Positions 34,372 to 44,208 of a DNA stretch of 64,000 nucleotides are shown here, piece after piece. Under the pieces are notes generated by a model, which was not told the DNA's origin, made no database searches, and saw only the letters and a list, made by a program, of their open reading frames with translations. Position numbers and translations under genes: made by a program. This DNA is from an uncultured Collinsella sp. (GTDB lineage Bacteria; Actinomycetota; Coriobacteriia; Coriobacteriales; Coriobacteriaceae): the NCBI GenBank assembly GCA_900757385.1, contig CAAENO010000218.1, positions 21,183-85,182 on the forward strand, written 5' to 3'. Positions within the stretch are counted from its first letter, which is position 1. Each line of letters opens with the position of its first letter.

Positions 34372-35250
34372 ATGTTTTCAGACACCACCGCACCTGCAGA
34401 GGAGCTTCAGGACAAACTCGCAGCGCTCGAGCAGCTGCTTTTGGCATATGGACGCGTCGCCATCGGCTTTTCCGGCGGCGTCGACAGCAGCTTTTTGGCT
34501 GCGGTCTGCGCCCGTATCATGCCTGCCGACACGCTTCTCGTCCACCTCACCACGCCGCTCATCGGCACACCCGAGCAGGCTTCGTTTGAGCGGTCCGTTG
34601 ACGGACAAACCGATGAGGGGCCGCATTTTAAGCTCCCCGTGCTCAATCTTTCGGTCGACCAGCTGCAACTTCCCCAGGTAGCCTGCAACGATGCTGACCG
34701 CTGCTACCACTGCAAGCGCGCCGGCTTCACCGCCATCGTCAACCACGCCAAGTCGCTAGGCTTTCCCACCGTCATCGATGGCAGCAATGCAAGCGATCGC
34801 GGTGACTACCGCCCCGGCATGCGTGCGGCACAAGAGCTCGGTGTACGCTCACCCCTTATGGAGGTCGGCTTTACCAAGGACGAAGAGCGCGAGCTGCTGC
34901 GCGCATGGGGCTATCCCGTCTGGAACCTGCCGGCAGGCGCCTGCTTGGCCACGCGCATTCCCACGGGCGAGGAGCTCACGCGCGAGAAGGTCGATGTAAT
35001 CCGCGCCTGTGAGGACTACCTGCACGACCTTGGCCTGGACCAGGTCCGCGCACGCCTCGTCGGCGGCTGCATGCATATCGAGGCCGCGCCGGCAGACGTC
35101 GCCAAGATCGCCGCCCTCGGCAGCACCGCGGTCAACGACGAGGGCAAGGCCCCACTTCCCGCCGCCATCGAATCTGCCCTGCGTAACCTAGGCTGCGGCC
35201 ATATCTCCCCCGAGGTCACCCCCTACATCCACGGCAACATGAATCTTTAA
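34372..35250 (+). CDS. larE: LarE-type ATP-dependent sulfur transferase (mirror copy)
   Basis: Identical to 7569-8447. All three candidate cluster cysteines are present. Confidence 0.85.
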   Translation: MFSDTTAPAEELQDKLAALEQLLLAYGRVAIGFSGGVDSSFLAAVCARIMPADTLLVHLTTPLIGTPEQASFERSVDGQTDEGPHFKLPVLNLSVDQLQLPQVACNDADRCYHCKRAGFTAIVNHAKSLGFPTVIDGSNASDRGDYRPGMRAAQELGVRSPLMEVGFTKDEERELLRAWGYPVWNLPAGACLATRIPTGEELTREKVDVIRACEDYLHDLGLDQVRARLVGGCMHIEAAPADVAKIAALGSTAVNDEGKAPLPAAIESALRNLGCGHISPEVTPYIHGNMNL

Positions 35251-35262
35251 GTTACGCCGTTT

Positions 35263-35311
35263 AACCTACCAAAAAGGAACAGGTTTATTTTGGCAGGTTT
35301 TATCTGGGGAA
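35263..35311. repeat. 49-bp dispersed repeat, copy 3 (mirror)
   Basis: Mirror of 7508-7556. Confidence 0.85.
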
Positions 35312-35383
35312 ATATCGCGGAGCCACCGCCTCTCTAGTATCCATCTAACTTCGAGAGACACTAGAGAGGCAACTCGGCTGCAT

Positions 35384-37084
35384 CTACCTCTTCCGATAGC
35401 GGCGGTTGCGGCTCGTCGATGAACCCATTACTTCAATGAGTCCTTTATCCGCCATTTTTGGCAGATGGTAACGGACGGACGAAATCTTGACCCCCGATGC
35501 AACCGCTATTTCTCGCGCCGTCATATCCATTCCGGCGCTGAGAGCCTCCAGGATCCTATCCGCCGTCGAAGCTGACGATTCTCTGCTCATATCGATAATT
35601 TCAAACGCGTCTTTGCCACATTTTGACAGGACATGTTTATCGACAAGGTCCCCGCAGATCAGGCGAATGTCATCCGAATCCCACTTCAAAGCCTCTCGTA
35701 TTTTTTGAACATCGCATACGCACCCATGCTCCCGCATAAACATGAGTAATGTTTCCTCGCGATGCGTCAGTTCGGTGTCCACATGGCCCTGAATCCACAT
35801 GCGGTTTTCAGCAAGCTCCGCCCCGTGCCGGGAAAGCAGCACCGTAAACGAATCGGCCTTAACGATAAATTTCGGCCTGCCAAGCGAACGAGACTCCATC
35901 TCGCGAATCATAGCCGGGATGCCAGATCCCTGACTTTCCGCAACAGCCCCCTCAGCATGCTCTAACGGCGTCGCCCCCATCAGACTCATGAGCTTTGGGT
36001 TTCGGCAACGCGATTCCCCGTCCGCAAGATTGTCCACCGTCTTTCCGCCCCAAAGCCCGCCGGGGTTTTTGATCTCTATTCTGTCTGGGTAGATATCGAC
36101 GCTCACGGCCTGCCCCACAAACATGGGCGAATACTCTCGATGGATGCAGGCATTCGCCAAGGCCTCGCGCAAAACCTCCTGGGGTACTTCCCAATCTTCC
36201 CTTCTACCAGCGCCTCGCACTATCGCCGCTTTGCGCAAGTTTCGTCCGATCGCAGCGAGGGCATCTTCGATGCAAGCCGGAATCGGGCCATCGCACAACT
36301 GGCGGTCAATAAACCGGGGTTGCCCAGGAGCAGATTTTTCCACATCGGAATGAACGGCGACATCGATCATCAGCTTGGGATAGAACTGCTGGGGGTAAAT
36401 TCCCGCCGACAGAAGCCCCGCGAGCTTCACAGCTCCATCCTTTGTAGTGATATTGAGTCTGGCCAGCTGCTTTTCCAGCGTATCGGCCCCGCGCAAAACG
36501 CGCGGGGTCTGCAGCCGACGATTTGCGATAATGGACCGCACGACATCTGGATCCAAATCCTCGACTGTTGCCTCCGAAACCACCGTACCGTCTGCATCAC
36601 TCGGAAGCAACGCACTCTGTAGCTCATATAGCTCAGCGGGCGACATCTTGATATCTTTATCATCCACGCGCTTGTAGCTACCGTTCTGCACGCCGCGCGC
36701 GCCGATATAGCATGGCTTCGCTTTGAGCTCAAGCTCAAAGATGCGCACCAGAAGTACCTGGAGCCCGTCGACCTCGCCACGATCAAGCTCATACCGCGGC
36801 GCATGGGTCACCACCGCCGCTGAGCCTCCGTCTCCGATACCCGAAACAAACTGGTCGCGTACCCTGTCGATAGCAAAGTTGGCAGAAGGAACAAATCCTT
36901 CGGCTTCGTTCAGGCCCAAAATAATGAGCCCACCCGCAGTGTTCGCAAAAGCACTCACTGTCTCCCATACGTCTGCACTCAATTTATTCGTGCAGGCTTT
37001 AACTTCTACCGATGCGTCATCGGTCCCCCGCCTGCGAAGGCGCTCGACGATAAGGCCAAGAGGTTCATCCAACAGCATTGGCAT
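35384..37084 (-). CDS. AlbA/Schlafen-domain regulator (mirror copy)
   Basis: Identical to 5735-7435. Confidence 0.8.
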   Translation of the reverse strand: MPMLLDEPLGLIVERLRRRGTDDASVEVKACTNKLSADVWETVSAFANTAGGLIILGLNEAEGFVPSANFAIDRVRDQFVSGIGDGGSAAVVTHAPRYELDRGEVDGLQVLLVRIFELELKAKPCYIGARGVQNGSYKRVDDKDIKMSPAELYELQSALLPSDADGTVVSEATVEDLDPDVVRSIIANRRLQTPRVLRGADTLEKQLARLNITTKDGAVKLAGLLSAGIYPQQFYPKLMIDVAVHSDVEKSAPGQPRFIDRQLCDGPIPACIEDALAAIGRNLRKAAIVRGAGRREDWEVPQEVLREALANACIHREYSPMFVGQAVSVDIYPDRIEIKNPGGLWGGKTVDNLADGESRCRNPKLMSLMGATPLEHAEGAVAESQGSGIPAMIREMESRSLGRPKFIVKADSFTVLLSRHGAELAENRMWIQGHVDTELTHREETLLMFMREHGCVCDVQKIREALKWDSDDIRLICGDLVDKHVLSKCGKDAFEIIDMSRESSASTADRILEALSAGMDMTAREIAVASGVKISSVRYHLPKMADKGLIEVMGSSTSRNRRYRKR

Positions 37085-37088
37085 TCCG

Positions 37089-37277
37089 TCTCTCTAAAAC
37101 AATAGATTTATCTCTCTAAAGCTTAGTATATCTCTCTAGCTTTAGAGAGATGAGCACCTTCTTTTAGAGAGAAATTTAGAGAGATGTATCGAATTCACTG
37201 CTAGATTACCTAAAGCCATCTCTCTAACCGACTTTCTCTTTAGAGAGACGTTTAGAGAGACGAGCGCATCTCTCTAA
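37089..37277. promoter_or_regulatory. Array of ten TTAGAGAGA boxes (mirror copy)
   Basis: Mirror of 5542-5730. The box nearest the gene overlaps the ribosome site of the AlbA-type regulator copy. Confidence 0.7.
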
Positions 37278-37347
37278 CCATGGGCTCCGCTCTTTAAAGC
37301 GTACACGTCCCAACCGTGCCCTAAGTTGCGGCGGGCATTGCCCCGCC

Positions 37348-37396
37348 AACCCGCCAAAAGAGGACAGGTTTATATTGGCGGGTTTTATCTGGGGAA
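37348..37396. repeat. 49-bp dispersed repeat, copy 2 (mirror)
   Basis: Mirror of 5423-5471. Confidence 0.85.
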
Positions 37397-37447
37397 ACGC
37401 AAGCGGGGCCACGCCGAAGCCACCGTCATCAGCCTCGGCGCATACCT

Positions 37448-38098
37448 TTAGCGCACGGCCCTGACCGCCGCCGTCAGATCGAACAGTGTATCGAGCACGG
37501 CCTCGCAGCCGTCCACCACGTCCTGCGGCAGCGGCAAGATATCGGGCACGGCAAAGACATGGCAGCCGGCCGTGATGCCCGAGACGCAGCCATTGCGAGA
37601 ATCCTCGACCACGGCGCACTCCTCGGGAGCAAAGCCCGCGCGCTCGCAGGCGAGCAGGTAGATCTCGGGATCGGGCTTGCCGCACGCGACGTCCTCGCCA
37701 AAGGTCACCGTTTCGAACTTGTCAAAGAGACCGACCGTCTTAAGGTTGCGCTCGGCCGCAACGCGGCGCGACGACGTCGCAAGGCCCACGTGATAGCCCG
37801 CGGCCAGCAGCTCGTCTAGGCACTCGGCGGCGCCGGCCTTAAGCTCCAGGTCGGTCTTGGCCATCTCGGTGTGAAGCTCAATGTTGCGGGCATAAATCGC
37901 GTCGGCGGTTTCGCCCTTGCCGTAATGCGCCTCAAGGATGCCCTTAACATCGGCATTCGAACGGCCGATAAACTGATGCGTCAACGCGTCATCAATCGCG
38001 ATACCCAGCTCGGCAGCACCCACCTTCCACGCTTTCATGTCCAAGCGCTCGGTATCGATCAACGTTCCATCCATGTCAAAAATAACAGCCCTGATCAT
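37448..38098 (-). CDS. HAD-superfamily phosphatase, paralogue 1 (mirror copy)
   Basis: Identical to 4721-5371. Confidence 0.85.
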   Translation of the reverse strand: MIRAVIFDMDGTLIDTERLDMKAWKVGAAELGIAIDDALTHQFIGRSNADVKGILEAHYGKGETADAIYARNIELHTEMAKTDLELKAGAAECLDELLAAGYHVGLATSSRRVAAERNLKTVGLFDKFETVTFGEDVACGKPDPEIYLLACERAGFAPEECAVVEDSRNGCVSGITAGCHVFAVPDILPLPQDVVDGCEAVLDTLFDLTAAVRAVR

Positions 38099-38262
38099 AT
38101 CGGCCCCTTCATCGGCTTGCGTTACCGCAAATCTACCGCACGTTATAACTTGTATATAACGTATATATCATATTGCACGTTCGCTATATAGATGGGAGTC
38201 TCATAACGAGCGCTCGGTAGGACCATGGTTTTCGGTCGAGTGTCCAGCGGTGAGAAGCGTTT

Positions 38263-38385
38263 CTGCTTTCAGACACTACCGCACCTGCAAAGGGGCTTCA
38301 GGAAGAGCCCGGTGTGCGCATGTCGAGCTACTGCCATATCTCACCCGAGGTCACCCCCTACATCCACGGCAACATGAACCAGTAA
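38263..38385 (+). pseudogene. larE remnant (mirror copy)
   Basis: Identical to 4434-4556: CTG in place of ATG, and the LarE N- and C-terminal ends joined in frame. Confidence 0.85.
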
Positions 38386-38548
38386 CCTGCATCCCAATAA
38401 GTTGCGGTGGAATAGTTCCTGTTTTGCGGCCCATCGGGCCCCAACAGGAACTATTCCACCGCAGCTGCGTTTTGCGAGCATGGACCCGCAAAGAAAGAAA
38501 CGGTTTTATTATTGGGCGCGTTTGCCCGGGCAAACGCGCGGCAACGCG

Positions 38549-39415
38549 CTAAGCGAACATCTTGACGCTCATGTCGACGGGATTCGCCGTGAAGCAGGAC
38601 GTAGTCACGAGGCCATCAACGCCAGTCGACGCGTACTCGGCAGCGTTGTCGGGGTGAATCCCTCCCGCCGCTACTAGGGCCACATGGGGATCGATTCCAT
38701 GCAGCTCCTCGACGAGCGGCCTCAGCTCGGCAACCGACACTTTGTCGAACTGAATACCGTCGACGCCCGCCTTCACCAGCCTGCGAGCATCATCGGCGCC
38801 CGCCTCGACAAACAGCTTTTTCTCGATGCAGCGTCGACGAATCTGGGGCAGAAGCTCAATAAACGCATCGAGTCCCGTCGCTCCAGAAGGCGCTGTCATA
38901 AACCTGGTATGGTTGTCGAACACCAGCACGGTCTCGGAAAGGCCCATGCGATGCGGAAACGCTCCGCCCGCAACGACCGCCTTGGTCAGCAGATCTCTAT
39001 TGCCCGGCGTGCTCTTTCGCGTCGTCAGCACCTCGCACATGGGATTGGCCGCATGCGCGGCGTCGACCATTTTGCGCGTCTTGGTTGCCACGGCCGAATA
39101 GTGGTCGAACATATTTAGGCCGACTTTCCATAGCAGATGCAAATTGGCGGCCGAACCGCGTACGCGCATAAAAGATTGCCCGGCTTCAACCTTGGTTCCC
39201 GAGGGCTCAAACCACTCGACCGTCAAGTTCAGCATAGTGGCCATACGCGCAACCTCCTCCGTGCAACAAAGCACACAGTTCTCGCGTGTGTAATACTCCA
39301 TCGCACCGAGCGCCTCACCGATTCCCAGGATATGCGTCGTAAGATCGATATAGGGGACATCCTCGGCGATAAGCTCCTCGAGCCGCGCGTCGCTTATACG
39401 GATAATGTCGGACAT
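38549..39415 (-). CDS. modD: ModD-like protein (mirror copy)
   Basis: Identical to 3404-4270. Confidence 0.8.
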   Translation of the reverse strand: MSDIIRISDARLEELIAEDVPYIDLTTHILGIGEALGAMEYYTRENCVLCCTEEVARMATMLNLTVEWFEPSGTKVEAGQSFMRVRGSAANLHLLWKVGLNMFDHYSAVATKTRKMVDAAHAANPMCEVLTTRKSTPGNRDLLTKAVVAGGAFPHRMGLSETVLVFDNHTRFMTAPSGATGLDAFIELLPQIRRRCIEKKLFVEAGADDARRLVKAGVDGIQFDKVSVAELRPLVEELHGIDPHVALVAAGGIHPDNAAEYASTGVDGLVTTSCFTANPVDMSVKMFA

Positions 39416-39559
39416 GGAGCCTTCTCTCTCGCGTTGTTCTCGGCAAAAAAGCATGCTGCTTTCCCAGCCTATACGGTACAACCTCATCAGTATCGCTTGC
39501 CTCACATCTTACGCATTCTGCCGAGCAAACGTCCTGCGGCGTCTCCCGCTAGACTGATT

Positions 39560-39608
39560 AACCTGCTAAAAAGGGACAGATTTATTTTGCTAGGTTTTAT
39601 CTGGGGAA
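39560..39608. repeat. 49-bp dispersed repeat, copy 1 (mirror)
   Basis: Mirror of 3211-3259. Confidence 0.85.
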
Positions 39609-39617
39609 ACGCAGACG

Positions 39618-39646
39618 GGGCCGCGACGTCTATAGCGTCGCGGCCC
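39618..39646 (-). terminator. Terminator of the sugar PTS operon
   Basis: Mirror of 3173-3201. In this arm it ends the complete operon that starts at 45681. Confidence 0.75.
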
Positions 39647-39689
39647 TTTTCCTTGGAGAAGGATCGATTAATGGAACGGAGAGCCCGTT

Positions 39690-40142
39690 CTAACCCTCGA
39701 GCCCGGCGTTGATGAGCTCGGCAATCTCGACAGGATCGGCGCTTTCGCGCACCTTGTCACGGAAGGCGGCATCCATCAGCATCACGGCAGCCTTGGAGAG
39801 CAGACGCAGGTGCGTGGTTCCCGCTTCGCCGGCGGGCACGTACAGCGCAAGCGCAACATCGACGGGCACGCCGTCGAAGCTCGGCCACTCGACGGGCTCG
39901 GCCAGTTTGAGCACGGCAACGCCCGGCGTATGGATCGCGTCGCTCTTGGCATGCGGAACGGCAAAACCGGCGACAAGGCCAGTCTCGGCCTCGTTCTCGC
40001 GAGCGATAAAGGCAGCCTCGACGGCAGAGGCATCATCGGCAAAACCAAGCTCAACAGCCTGCTCGGACAGATAATGCAGCGCGTCCTCGCGCGAGGCGGC
40101 GGCGTAGCCAATCGTCACTTGGTTGGCAGATACAAACCCCAT
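39690..40142 (-). CDS. PTS EIIA component, fructose/mannitol type
   Basis: Identical to 2677-3129, with active-site His64. Here it is the last gene of the complete six-gene operon EIIBC-kbaZ-fsa-tktN-tktC-EIIA. Confidence 0.92.
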   Translation of the reverse strand: MGFVSANQVTIGYAAASREDALHYLSEQAVELGFADDASAVEAAFIARENEAETGLVAGFAVPHAKSDAIHTPGVAVLKLAEPVEWPSFDGVPVDVALALYVPAGEAGTTHLRLLSKAAVMLMDAAFRDKVRESADPVEIAELINAGLEG

Positions 40143-40154
40143 GGAAAACCTTCC

Positions 40155-41093
40155 TTACAACACGGACCTGACCGCGGCTTCGATGCCGTCGGCGTCCAAA
40201 CCGTACTTGTGCAGCAAATCGACCGCAGGGCCGGACTCGCCATATACATCGCGCACGCCGACGCGTCGCATCGGCACCGGATGCTGTTCCGCGAGCACCG
40301 AGGCCACGGCCTCGCCAAGACCGCCGATAATCGAATGCTCCTCGGCGGTGACCACGCGACCAGTCTTCTTGGCGCTGGCAACCACCAGGCGCTCATCAAG
40401 CGGCTTGATCGTGTGCATGTTGATGACCTCGGCGTCGATACCATCGGCAGCGAGCGCCTCGGCAGCCTCAAGCGCCTCGGCGACCATGAGGCCACAAGCG
40501 ACGATGGTCACATCGGACCCCTCGCGCACGACCACGCCGCGACCAATCTTGAACTCATAGTCCTCGCGGTCGTTGATGACCGGTGTTGCCAGGCGGCCGA
40601 AGCGCATGTAGACCGGTCCCTCAAACTCATAGGCGGCGCGCACGCAAGCGCGAGCCTCGATGTCATCGGCGGGAACGATCACCGTCATACCCGGGATCGT
40701 GCGCATGAGCGCGATGTCCTCGCAGCACTGATGCGTGGCGCCGTCTTCACCGACCGATATACCCGCATGCGTGGCGCCGATTTTGACGTTGAGGTGCGGA
40801 TAGCCGATGGAATTACGCACTTGTTCGTACGCGCGGCCGGCGGCGAACATGGCAAAGGTGCTCGCAAAGGCGACGTGACCCGTGGTCGCAATGCCGGCGG
40901 CGAGCCCCATCAAGTTGCTCTCGGCAATGCCGGCATCGTAGAAGCGCTCAGGATGCGCAGCCTTAAACTTACCCGTCTGCGTTGCGGCGGCCAGGTCGGC
41001 ATCGAGAACCACAAAGTCATCGCGCTCATTGCCCAGCTCGACAAGTGCCTCGCCATAGCTAACGCGTGTGGCGACTTTCTTGACGTCTGCCAT
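40155..41093 (-). CDS. tktC: Transketolase, C-terminal subunit
   Basis: Identical to 1726-2664. Part of the complete operon. Confidence 0.95.
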   Translation of the reverse strand: MADVKKVATRVSYGEALVELGNERDDFVVLDADLAAATQTGKFKAAHPERFYDAGIAESNLMGLAAGIATTGHVAFASTFAMFAAGRAYEQVRNSIGYPHLNVKIGATHAGISVGEDGATHQCCEDIALMRTIPGMTVIVPADDIEARACVRAAYEFEGPVYMRFGRLATPVINDREDYEFKIGRGVVVREGSDVTIVACGLMVAEALEAAEALAADGIDAEVINMHTIKPLDERLVVASAKKTGRVVTAEEHSIIGGLGEAVASVLAEQHPVPMRRVGVRDVYGESGPAVDLLHKYGLDADGIEAAVRSVL

Positions 41094-41923
41094 TAGAGCT
41101 CCTCCCCTGCTGCTGCGAGCTCGGCCATGGCCTGCTCAAACTGTTCATCGTCGGGCGCCTTGCCGTGCCAGCCCACCTGGTTTTCCATAAAGGAGACGCC
41201 CTTGCCCTTCACCGTCTCGGCGATAATGGCCACGGGCGAGTCGCTCACTTTGCGGGCCTCGGCAAAGGCGGCTGCAATCTGCGCCATGTCGTTACCGTCG
41301 GCAAGCTCGATCACATGCCACTTAAAGGCGCGGAACTTGTCGGCAAGCGGCATAGCCGAGTTAACTTCGTCGATACTGCCGTCAATTTGCAGGCCATTGT
41401 GATCGACGATAGCGACAAGGTTATCCAGGTCGTGGTTGCCGGCGAACATTGCCGCCTCCCACACCTGGCCTTCCTCGCACTCACCGTCGCCCAACAGCGT
41501 GTAGACGCGGTAGCTGTCACCCCAGTGCTTTGCGGCGAGTGCCATTCCAACCGCGGCGGAGATACCCTGACCGAGCGATCCGGTGGACATATCAACACCC
41601 GGGGTGTCGTTCATGTTGGGATGGCCCTGCAGTCGGCTGCCAATATGGCGGAGCGTCTCGAGCTCTTCGACGGGAAAATAGCCGCGATTTGCCAACACCG
41701 AATACAGGCCCGGCGCCGCGTGACCCTTGGAGAGCACAAAGCGGTCGCGATCGGCCTTGTGAGGGTCGGCAGGATCGATATTCATTTCCTCAAAGTACAG
41801 ATACGTCATGATGTCGGCTGCACCGAGCGATCCACCCGGATGTCCCGACTTGGCCGCGTGAACCGCAGTCACGACACCCTTCCTGACCTCATTGGCGACC
41901 TTCGCCAGCTCCTGGTTGGTCAT
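41093..41923 (-). CDS. tktN: Transketolase, N-terminal subunit
   Basis: Identical to 896-1726. It overlaps tktC by one base (TAATG). Confidence 0.95.
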   Translation of the reverse strand: MTNQELAKVANEVRKGVVTAVHAAKSGHPGGSLGAADIMTYLYFEEMNIDPADPHKADRDRFVLSKGHAAPGLYSVLANRGYFPVEELETLRHIGSRLQGHPNMNDTPGVDMSTGSLGQGISAAVGMALAAKHWGDSYRVYTLLGDGECEEGQVWEAAMFAGNHDLDNLVAIVDHNGLQIDGSIDEVNSAMPLADKFRAFKWHVIELADGNDMAQIAAAFAEARKVSDSPVAIIAETVKGKGVSFMENQVGWHGKAPDDEQFEQAMAELAAAGEEL

Positions 41924-41986
41924 ACGAATTCCTCTCTTGAGAACAACCCCGGCACCGGATGGCGCGATGCCGAGGCAACCCGGTCG

Positions 41987-42670
41987 TTAAGCCTGAGCGA
42001 CGACCTTCTGCCAGTCAGCCTCAAAAGAGGCGAGGCCCTGGTCGGTCAGCGGGTGATGCAGGCACTTCTTGAGAGCGGCCATGGGCACGGTCGCGATGTC
42101 GGCACCAAGAAGAGCCGCCTGGGTCACGTGGTTGGGCGTGCGGACCGAAGCGGTGATGATCTCGACGGTGTCGTCGACGTTCTTGCCGGTCCAGTCATAG
42201 TTCTTGATGCAGGTCACGACATTGTCGAGCTGCGAGATGCCGTCCTCGGCGATGTCGTCAAAGCGGCCGACAAACGGGCTGATGTAGCGGGCACCGGCGT
42301 TGGCGGCCATGAGGGCCTGCGTCGGCGAGAAGACGAGCGTCATGTTGACGCGCACGCCCGCATCGGCCAGGGCGCGGCAGGCGGCGAGGCCGGCCTCGCA
42401 CACGGGAAGCTTGACCACGATGTTGGGAGCCAGGGCGGCAAGACGCTTGCCCTCCTCGATCATGCCCTCGGCAGTGGTCGCGGTGGACTCAGCAGACACG
42501 GGCAGGCCCTCGCAGAGCTCGGCAATCTTGAGCATATGGGGCTCAAAGTCGGCGAGCTTGCCGCCGGTCTTGGCGTACAGGGACGGGTTGGTGGTGACGC
42601 CGGCAAGGCAGCCCCAGCTCTTGGCCTCGGCGATCTCGTCAAGGTTGGCGGTATCGATAAAGAACTTCAT
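41987..42670 (-). CDS. fsa: Fructose-6-phosphate aldolase / transaldolase
   Basis: Identical to 149-832, with Schiff-base Lys87. It lies 125 bases after kbaZ, separated by the two hairpins at 42702-42776. Confidence 0.93.
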   Translation of the reverse strand: MKFFIDTANLDEIAEAKSWGCLAGVTTNPSLYAKTGGKLADFEPHMLKIAELCEGLPVSAESTATTAEGMIEEGKRLAALAPNIVVKLPVCEAGLAACRALADAGVRVNMTLVFSPTQALMAANAGARYISPFVGRFDDIAEDGISQLDNVVTCIKNYDWTGKNVDDTVEIITASVRTPNHVTQAALLGADIATVPMAALKKCLHHPLTDQGLASFEADWQKVVAQA

Positions 42671-42701
42671 GGTGCAAACTCCTTCTTAGGAATCCAAAAC
42701 T

Positions 42702-42776
42702 CAAAAAATAGGACAAAGGGGATGTCCCTTTGTCCTATGTGCCGGGCCTGCAGCTGGGACATGCCCCAGGCCCGGC
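42702..42776 (-). terminator. Two intercistronic hairpins between kbaZ and fsa
   Basis: Mirror of 43-117. The second hairpin is followed by a T run on the coding strand, so only part of the transcripts may continue into fsa. Confidence 0.6.
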
Positions 42777-42795
42777 GTCGTGTAGGAAAAGCTAC

Positions 42796-44064
42796 TTAGA
42801 GAGCCTTCTCGATGCGGCTCGTGACGCCCTTGAGGTTAAGACCGACGACGTACTGCTTGATCGGGCGCTTGATGTGCTCGATCACAAAGCGCTTGCCGTC
42901 AATGTCCTGGGCAGCGAGGTTGCGATAGAGCTTCTCGACCTGCTCCTTGACCTCGGGATCGTTGAACGCGTAGTGGCCGGAGACATCCAGAATCTTCAGG
43001 CTGAGCTCGTCGTCGGCCAGAATGTCGTCAACCTGCAGGTTGACATCGTCGCCGGTCATCCACTTGCGCCAGCGCTCGGTCTTGATGGCCTTGACCAGCA
43101 GCGTGTGATACAGATCGGAGGGATCGTCGCACAGGCCGTTGTCGACCAGAATCTGCTCGGTAGCGCAGAGCTTGAGGTAAGCGCGGGTCTCCTCGGTGCC
43201 GTACTGAGGGGCGACATTGGAAGCGGTCACGTGTGCCGGGATGTGCTCGAGCAGCGTCGCGTCGTCCAGGTAGTCGGCGTTGTGCTCCTTCAGGCCCACG
43301 CCGTAGCGCTTGGCCATGTCGGCGAGCTCGCGGGCATTCTTAAAGTTGTAATGACCGACCTGCTCGGTCCAACGGGTGAGCGTACCGGTCTGGCCGACGA
43401 TAAAGGTGGGCATGGGGCAGCCGCGCTTCTCGAGCTCGGGCTGCAGCTGAGAAATGAACTCCTCGTACTTGTCGGTGGAGGTCAGGCCGCCATTGGTCTC
43501 CTCGGTACCGACCTCATAGGCAACCTCGGGCAGGTTATGCTCGCGACGGTACTGCTCAAGATAGTCGATTAGATCGATCGTGCGGCGAAGCACCACGTCA
43601 AGCGGAATAACCTTGCCGATCTGATAGGGGTCCTTGGTGGGGTCGACCATCAGCAGGTCAAAGCCTGCCTCCATGTCGGCGACAAAGGACTTGCGGGCGA
43701 GCTCCATGGCCTCGTCCTCGGGCAGGTGGGCGTTACGCTCCTCGTCGCGCTGCCACGGACCGCCGTGATCGCGGCACAGGTAGTACGGACCGGTATAGCC
43801 CACCTCGTCGGCAACCTTCTTAATGTCGGCGGCAAAGCGCGTCTGGTCCCAACCGTTGACGTAGCCGGCGCCCATCTCGTCCATATCGACCTGGTTGCGG
43901 CTAGCGATAAACATGGGCGGGAAATCCTCGTCCTTGGCAAGCTCGAACACGGCCTGAATCAGGTTGGGGCTCATGGGGCCAATGCCGACCATGGTTGCGT
44001 GATCGCCGCTGTCCTGCAGCTTGAGCATGCCCTGAACGGCCTGGCGGATGGTGAGGTTGGACAT
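42796..44064 (-). CDS. kbaZ: Class II D-tagatose-bisphosphate aldolase, KbaZ/GatZ-like subunit
   Basis: This 422-residue protein has the size and sequence character of the GatZ/KbaZ family: VGIGPMSPNLI near the N-terminus, YLCRDHGGPWQ, DLLMVDPTKDP and YEVGTEETNGGL, with H/D/E residues typical of a TIM-barrel site. In tagatose and N-acetylgalactosamine catabolism this subunit stabilises the catalytic GatY/KbaY. No GatY/KbaY is present here, so it may be catalytic by itself or act on another sugar phosphate. The start has GGAGAAGGAG upstream. The palindrome boundary (42818/42819) falls inside its last codons. Confidence 0.88.
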   Translation of the reverse strand: MSNLTIRQAVQGMLKLQDSGDHATMVGIGPMSPNLIQAVFELAKDEDFPPMFIASRNQVDMDEMGAGYVNGWDQTRFAADIKKVADEVGYTGPYYLCRDHGGPWQRDEERNAHLPEDEAMELARKSFVADMEAGFDLLMVDPTKDPYQIGKVIPLDVVLRRTIDLIDYLEQYRREHNLPEVAYEVGTEETNGGLTSTDKYEEFISQLQPELEKRGCPMPTFIVGQTGTLTRWTEQVGHYNFKNARELADMAKRYGVGLKEHNADYLDDATLLEHIPAHVTASNVAPQYGTEETRAYLKLCATEQILVDNGLCDDPSDLYHTLLVKAIKTERWRKWMTGDDVNLQVDDILADDELSLKILDVSGHYAFNDPEVKEQVEKLYRNLAAQDIDGKRFVIEHIKRPIKQYVVGLNLKGVTSRIEKAL

Positions 44065-44133
44065 TTTGTTCTCCTTCTCCAGAGGATTTTTGACAAAAGT
44101 TCCCTGGGACCCAGATGTGGGCCCTATCAGTGC

Positions 44134-44194
44134 GGATGGATCTTGTTGTGTAGGGGCGGTTGTGCGGAGTCAAATCCATCCCTCCGCACAACCG
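44134..44194 (-). other. Possible pseudoknot-type RNA structure between EIIBC and kbaZ
   Basis: Two stems interleave: GGATGGAT (44134-44141) with ATCCATCC (44174-44181), and a 13-base perfect stem 44157-44169 with 44182-44194. The order a-b-a'-b' permits a pseudoknot or two exclusive folds in the mRNA between the two genes. Confidence 0.45.
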
Positions 44195-44208
44195 GAGTCC
44201 TTAAAGGT

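Larger units (their letters stand above)
1..42818. repeat. Giant perfect inverted repeat, arms 1-21409 and 21410-42818
   Basis: Every base x in the left arm is complementary to base 42819-x. I checked this at the outer edge (1-28 against 42791-42818), at the apex and at many gene borders. All genes of the left arm recur with identical length and translation on the other strand. There is no spacer: the apex is ACG|CGT. The right arm runs on into unique sequence at 42819, while the left arm meets the window edge, so the palindrome could extend further left. No mismatch was found. Perfect identity and zero spacing favour an assembly or fold-back artefact, but a recent real inverted duplication cannot be excluded from sequence alone. 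Confidence 0.97.

Noticed and set aside
21410..42818. Treating the right arm as independent paralogous genes
   Set aside because: No difference was seen between the arms, so these are copies of the same locus and not diverged paralogues. They are listed because they are present in the sequence given.
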